A program made the translations under genes and the position numbers. A DNA stretch of 64,000 bases. It comes from Pythium myriotylum. Lineage: Eukaryota; Oomycota; Peronosporomycetes; Pythiales; Pythiaceae. This document shows positions 63,567-64,000 of this stretch, piece by piece. Numbering within the stretch: the first letter of the stretch is position 1; each line of letters opens with the position of its first letter. The notes below the pieces were generated by a model. The model saw nothing but the letters and a program-made list of their open reading frames with translations. It searched no databases and had not been told where the DNA came from. The stretch lies in assembly GCA_023091665.1 (NCBI GenBank), contig JALJCQ010000009.1:1426001-1490000 (forward strand), in the 5' to 3' direction.

Positions 63567-64000
63567 CGCCGACGACGACCACGCCCGCGCGGAGAGCTAC
63601 CCGGTGGGGCCCGCGGCGCCCGCAGACGCCAGCACCGACCCCTCAAGGTGCGAACGATAGGCCGCTGGATGCCTATGATGAGGAGGTGCTGGCGTCGGCG
63701 CGAGCGCGAGCGCGGCGAACCCACACGCGCTGGGGACCTCGACTCTCCGACGATGCAGCCACGCTGACCGCGTACGACCTCGACCGCCTCGAGACGGCAC
63801 GGGCTCGACGAACGAGCACGCGATGGGGCCCTCGCCTACGAGCACAGTCGCCCGTGCCGGCCCCCGAACAGGAGCGCGCTGAGACGACCGTCGACGACGC
63901 GCTGGTCGTGCACGCACGTATGGGAATTGTCACCCAGCGCACATGCACGACCAGACCGCCGGCGACGATAGCGCCTTCTCCACCTGCGACCGCGGCGATA
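63302..64000 (+). CDS. Utopia copy 2 open segment with TRWGP repeats, 3'-partial
   Basis: A frame open to the window end with no own ATG identified. It is Pro-rich at first, then has four copies of the short motif TRWGP (near 63494, 63600, 63720 and 63820) separated by 30-40 residues. The last two include DAATLTAYDLDRLETARARR. It probably continues ORF1/2 after a frame change near 63310. The motif's function is unknown. Confidence 0.4.

Larger units (their letters stand above)
61672..64000 (+). mobile_element. Utopia-type retrotransposon, copy 2, 3'-truncated by window end
   Basis: Begins with the same leader and the same first 40 codons of ORF1 as copy 1, then a wholly different ORF1 body with the same C2H2 layout. 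RNase H and RT would lie beyond the window. Three successive frames are used (61756-62718, 62700-63566, about 63302-64000), so this copy may also be frameshifted or may use frame changes. Confidence 0.8.

Overview
The window is nuclear DNA of a eukaryote, most likely an oomycete and plausibly a member of the Saprolegniales. The reasons are GC-rich genes with short (about 50-90 nt) GT-AG introns, spliceosomal and proteasome genes, flagellar genes, an ankyrin-repeat protein of the kind expanded in saprolegnian oomycetes, and a U2-snRNA-linked retrotransposon with RNase H upstream of reverse transcriptase, an arrangement described for oomycete Utopia elements. The species cannot be named from the sequence alone.

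Layout, left to right. 1-25.8 kb is a dense housekeeping segment: the 3' part of a mitochondrial intermediate peptidase; a PH-domain protein with a predicted prenylation box; a CINP-like protein; a multi-module APP1-type phosphatidate phosphatase with eight copies of a TPFG-G repeat; an ankyrin protein; mitochondrial Met-tRNA formyltransferase; a small multi-pass membrane protein; signal peptidase subunit 3; a coiled-coil protein resembling F-BAR/SBF2 proteins; proteasome beta-3; U2SURP/SR140; and a mucin-like surface protein. 25.8-29.6 kb is gene-poor, with one coiled-coil protein. It is followed by tRNA-Arg(CCG), an acidic protein, a strong 24-bp hairpin and a membrane-anchored serine beta-lactamase-like protein.

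34-54.2 kb looks flagellar or cytoskeletal: a 1199-residue EF-hand array protein and CFAP57 transcribed divergently from a shared intergenic region; then a very large gene (about 3585 residues) with LRR, IQ, Sfi1-like, FN3-like, MORN and WW modules. Two long open frames there are joined by a 65-nt intron. A basic Ser/Arg-rich protein follows.

54.27-64 kb is the accessory part. A structurally intact U2 snRNA gene is followed by a Utopia-type retrotransposon. That element ends exactly at a second, 5'-truncated U2 copy, which leads straight into a second, different Utopia element running off the window. In both cases the 3' part of U2 plus a leader (about 340 nt) directly precedes the element. 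Insertion therefore appears to leave, or rebuild, a complete U2 gene and regenerate the target site, giving a head-to-tail array. The first element has lost frame several times and has its CCHC knuckle upstream of the reverse transcriptase instead of between reverse transcriptase and endonuclease.

Exon joins were inferred by eye from GT/AG, frame continuity and family similarity. Totals that divide by three are noted as internal checks. Family names come from recognised motifs, not database searches.
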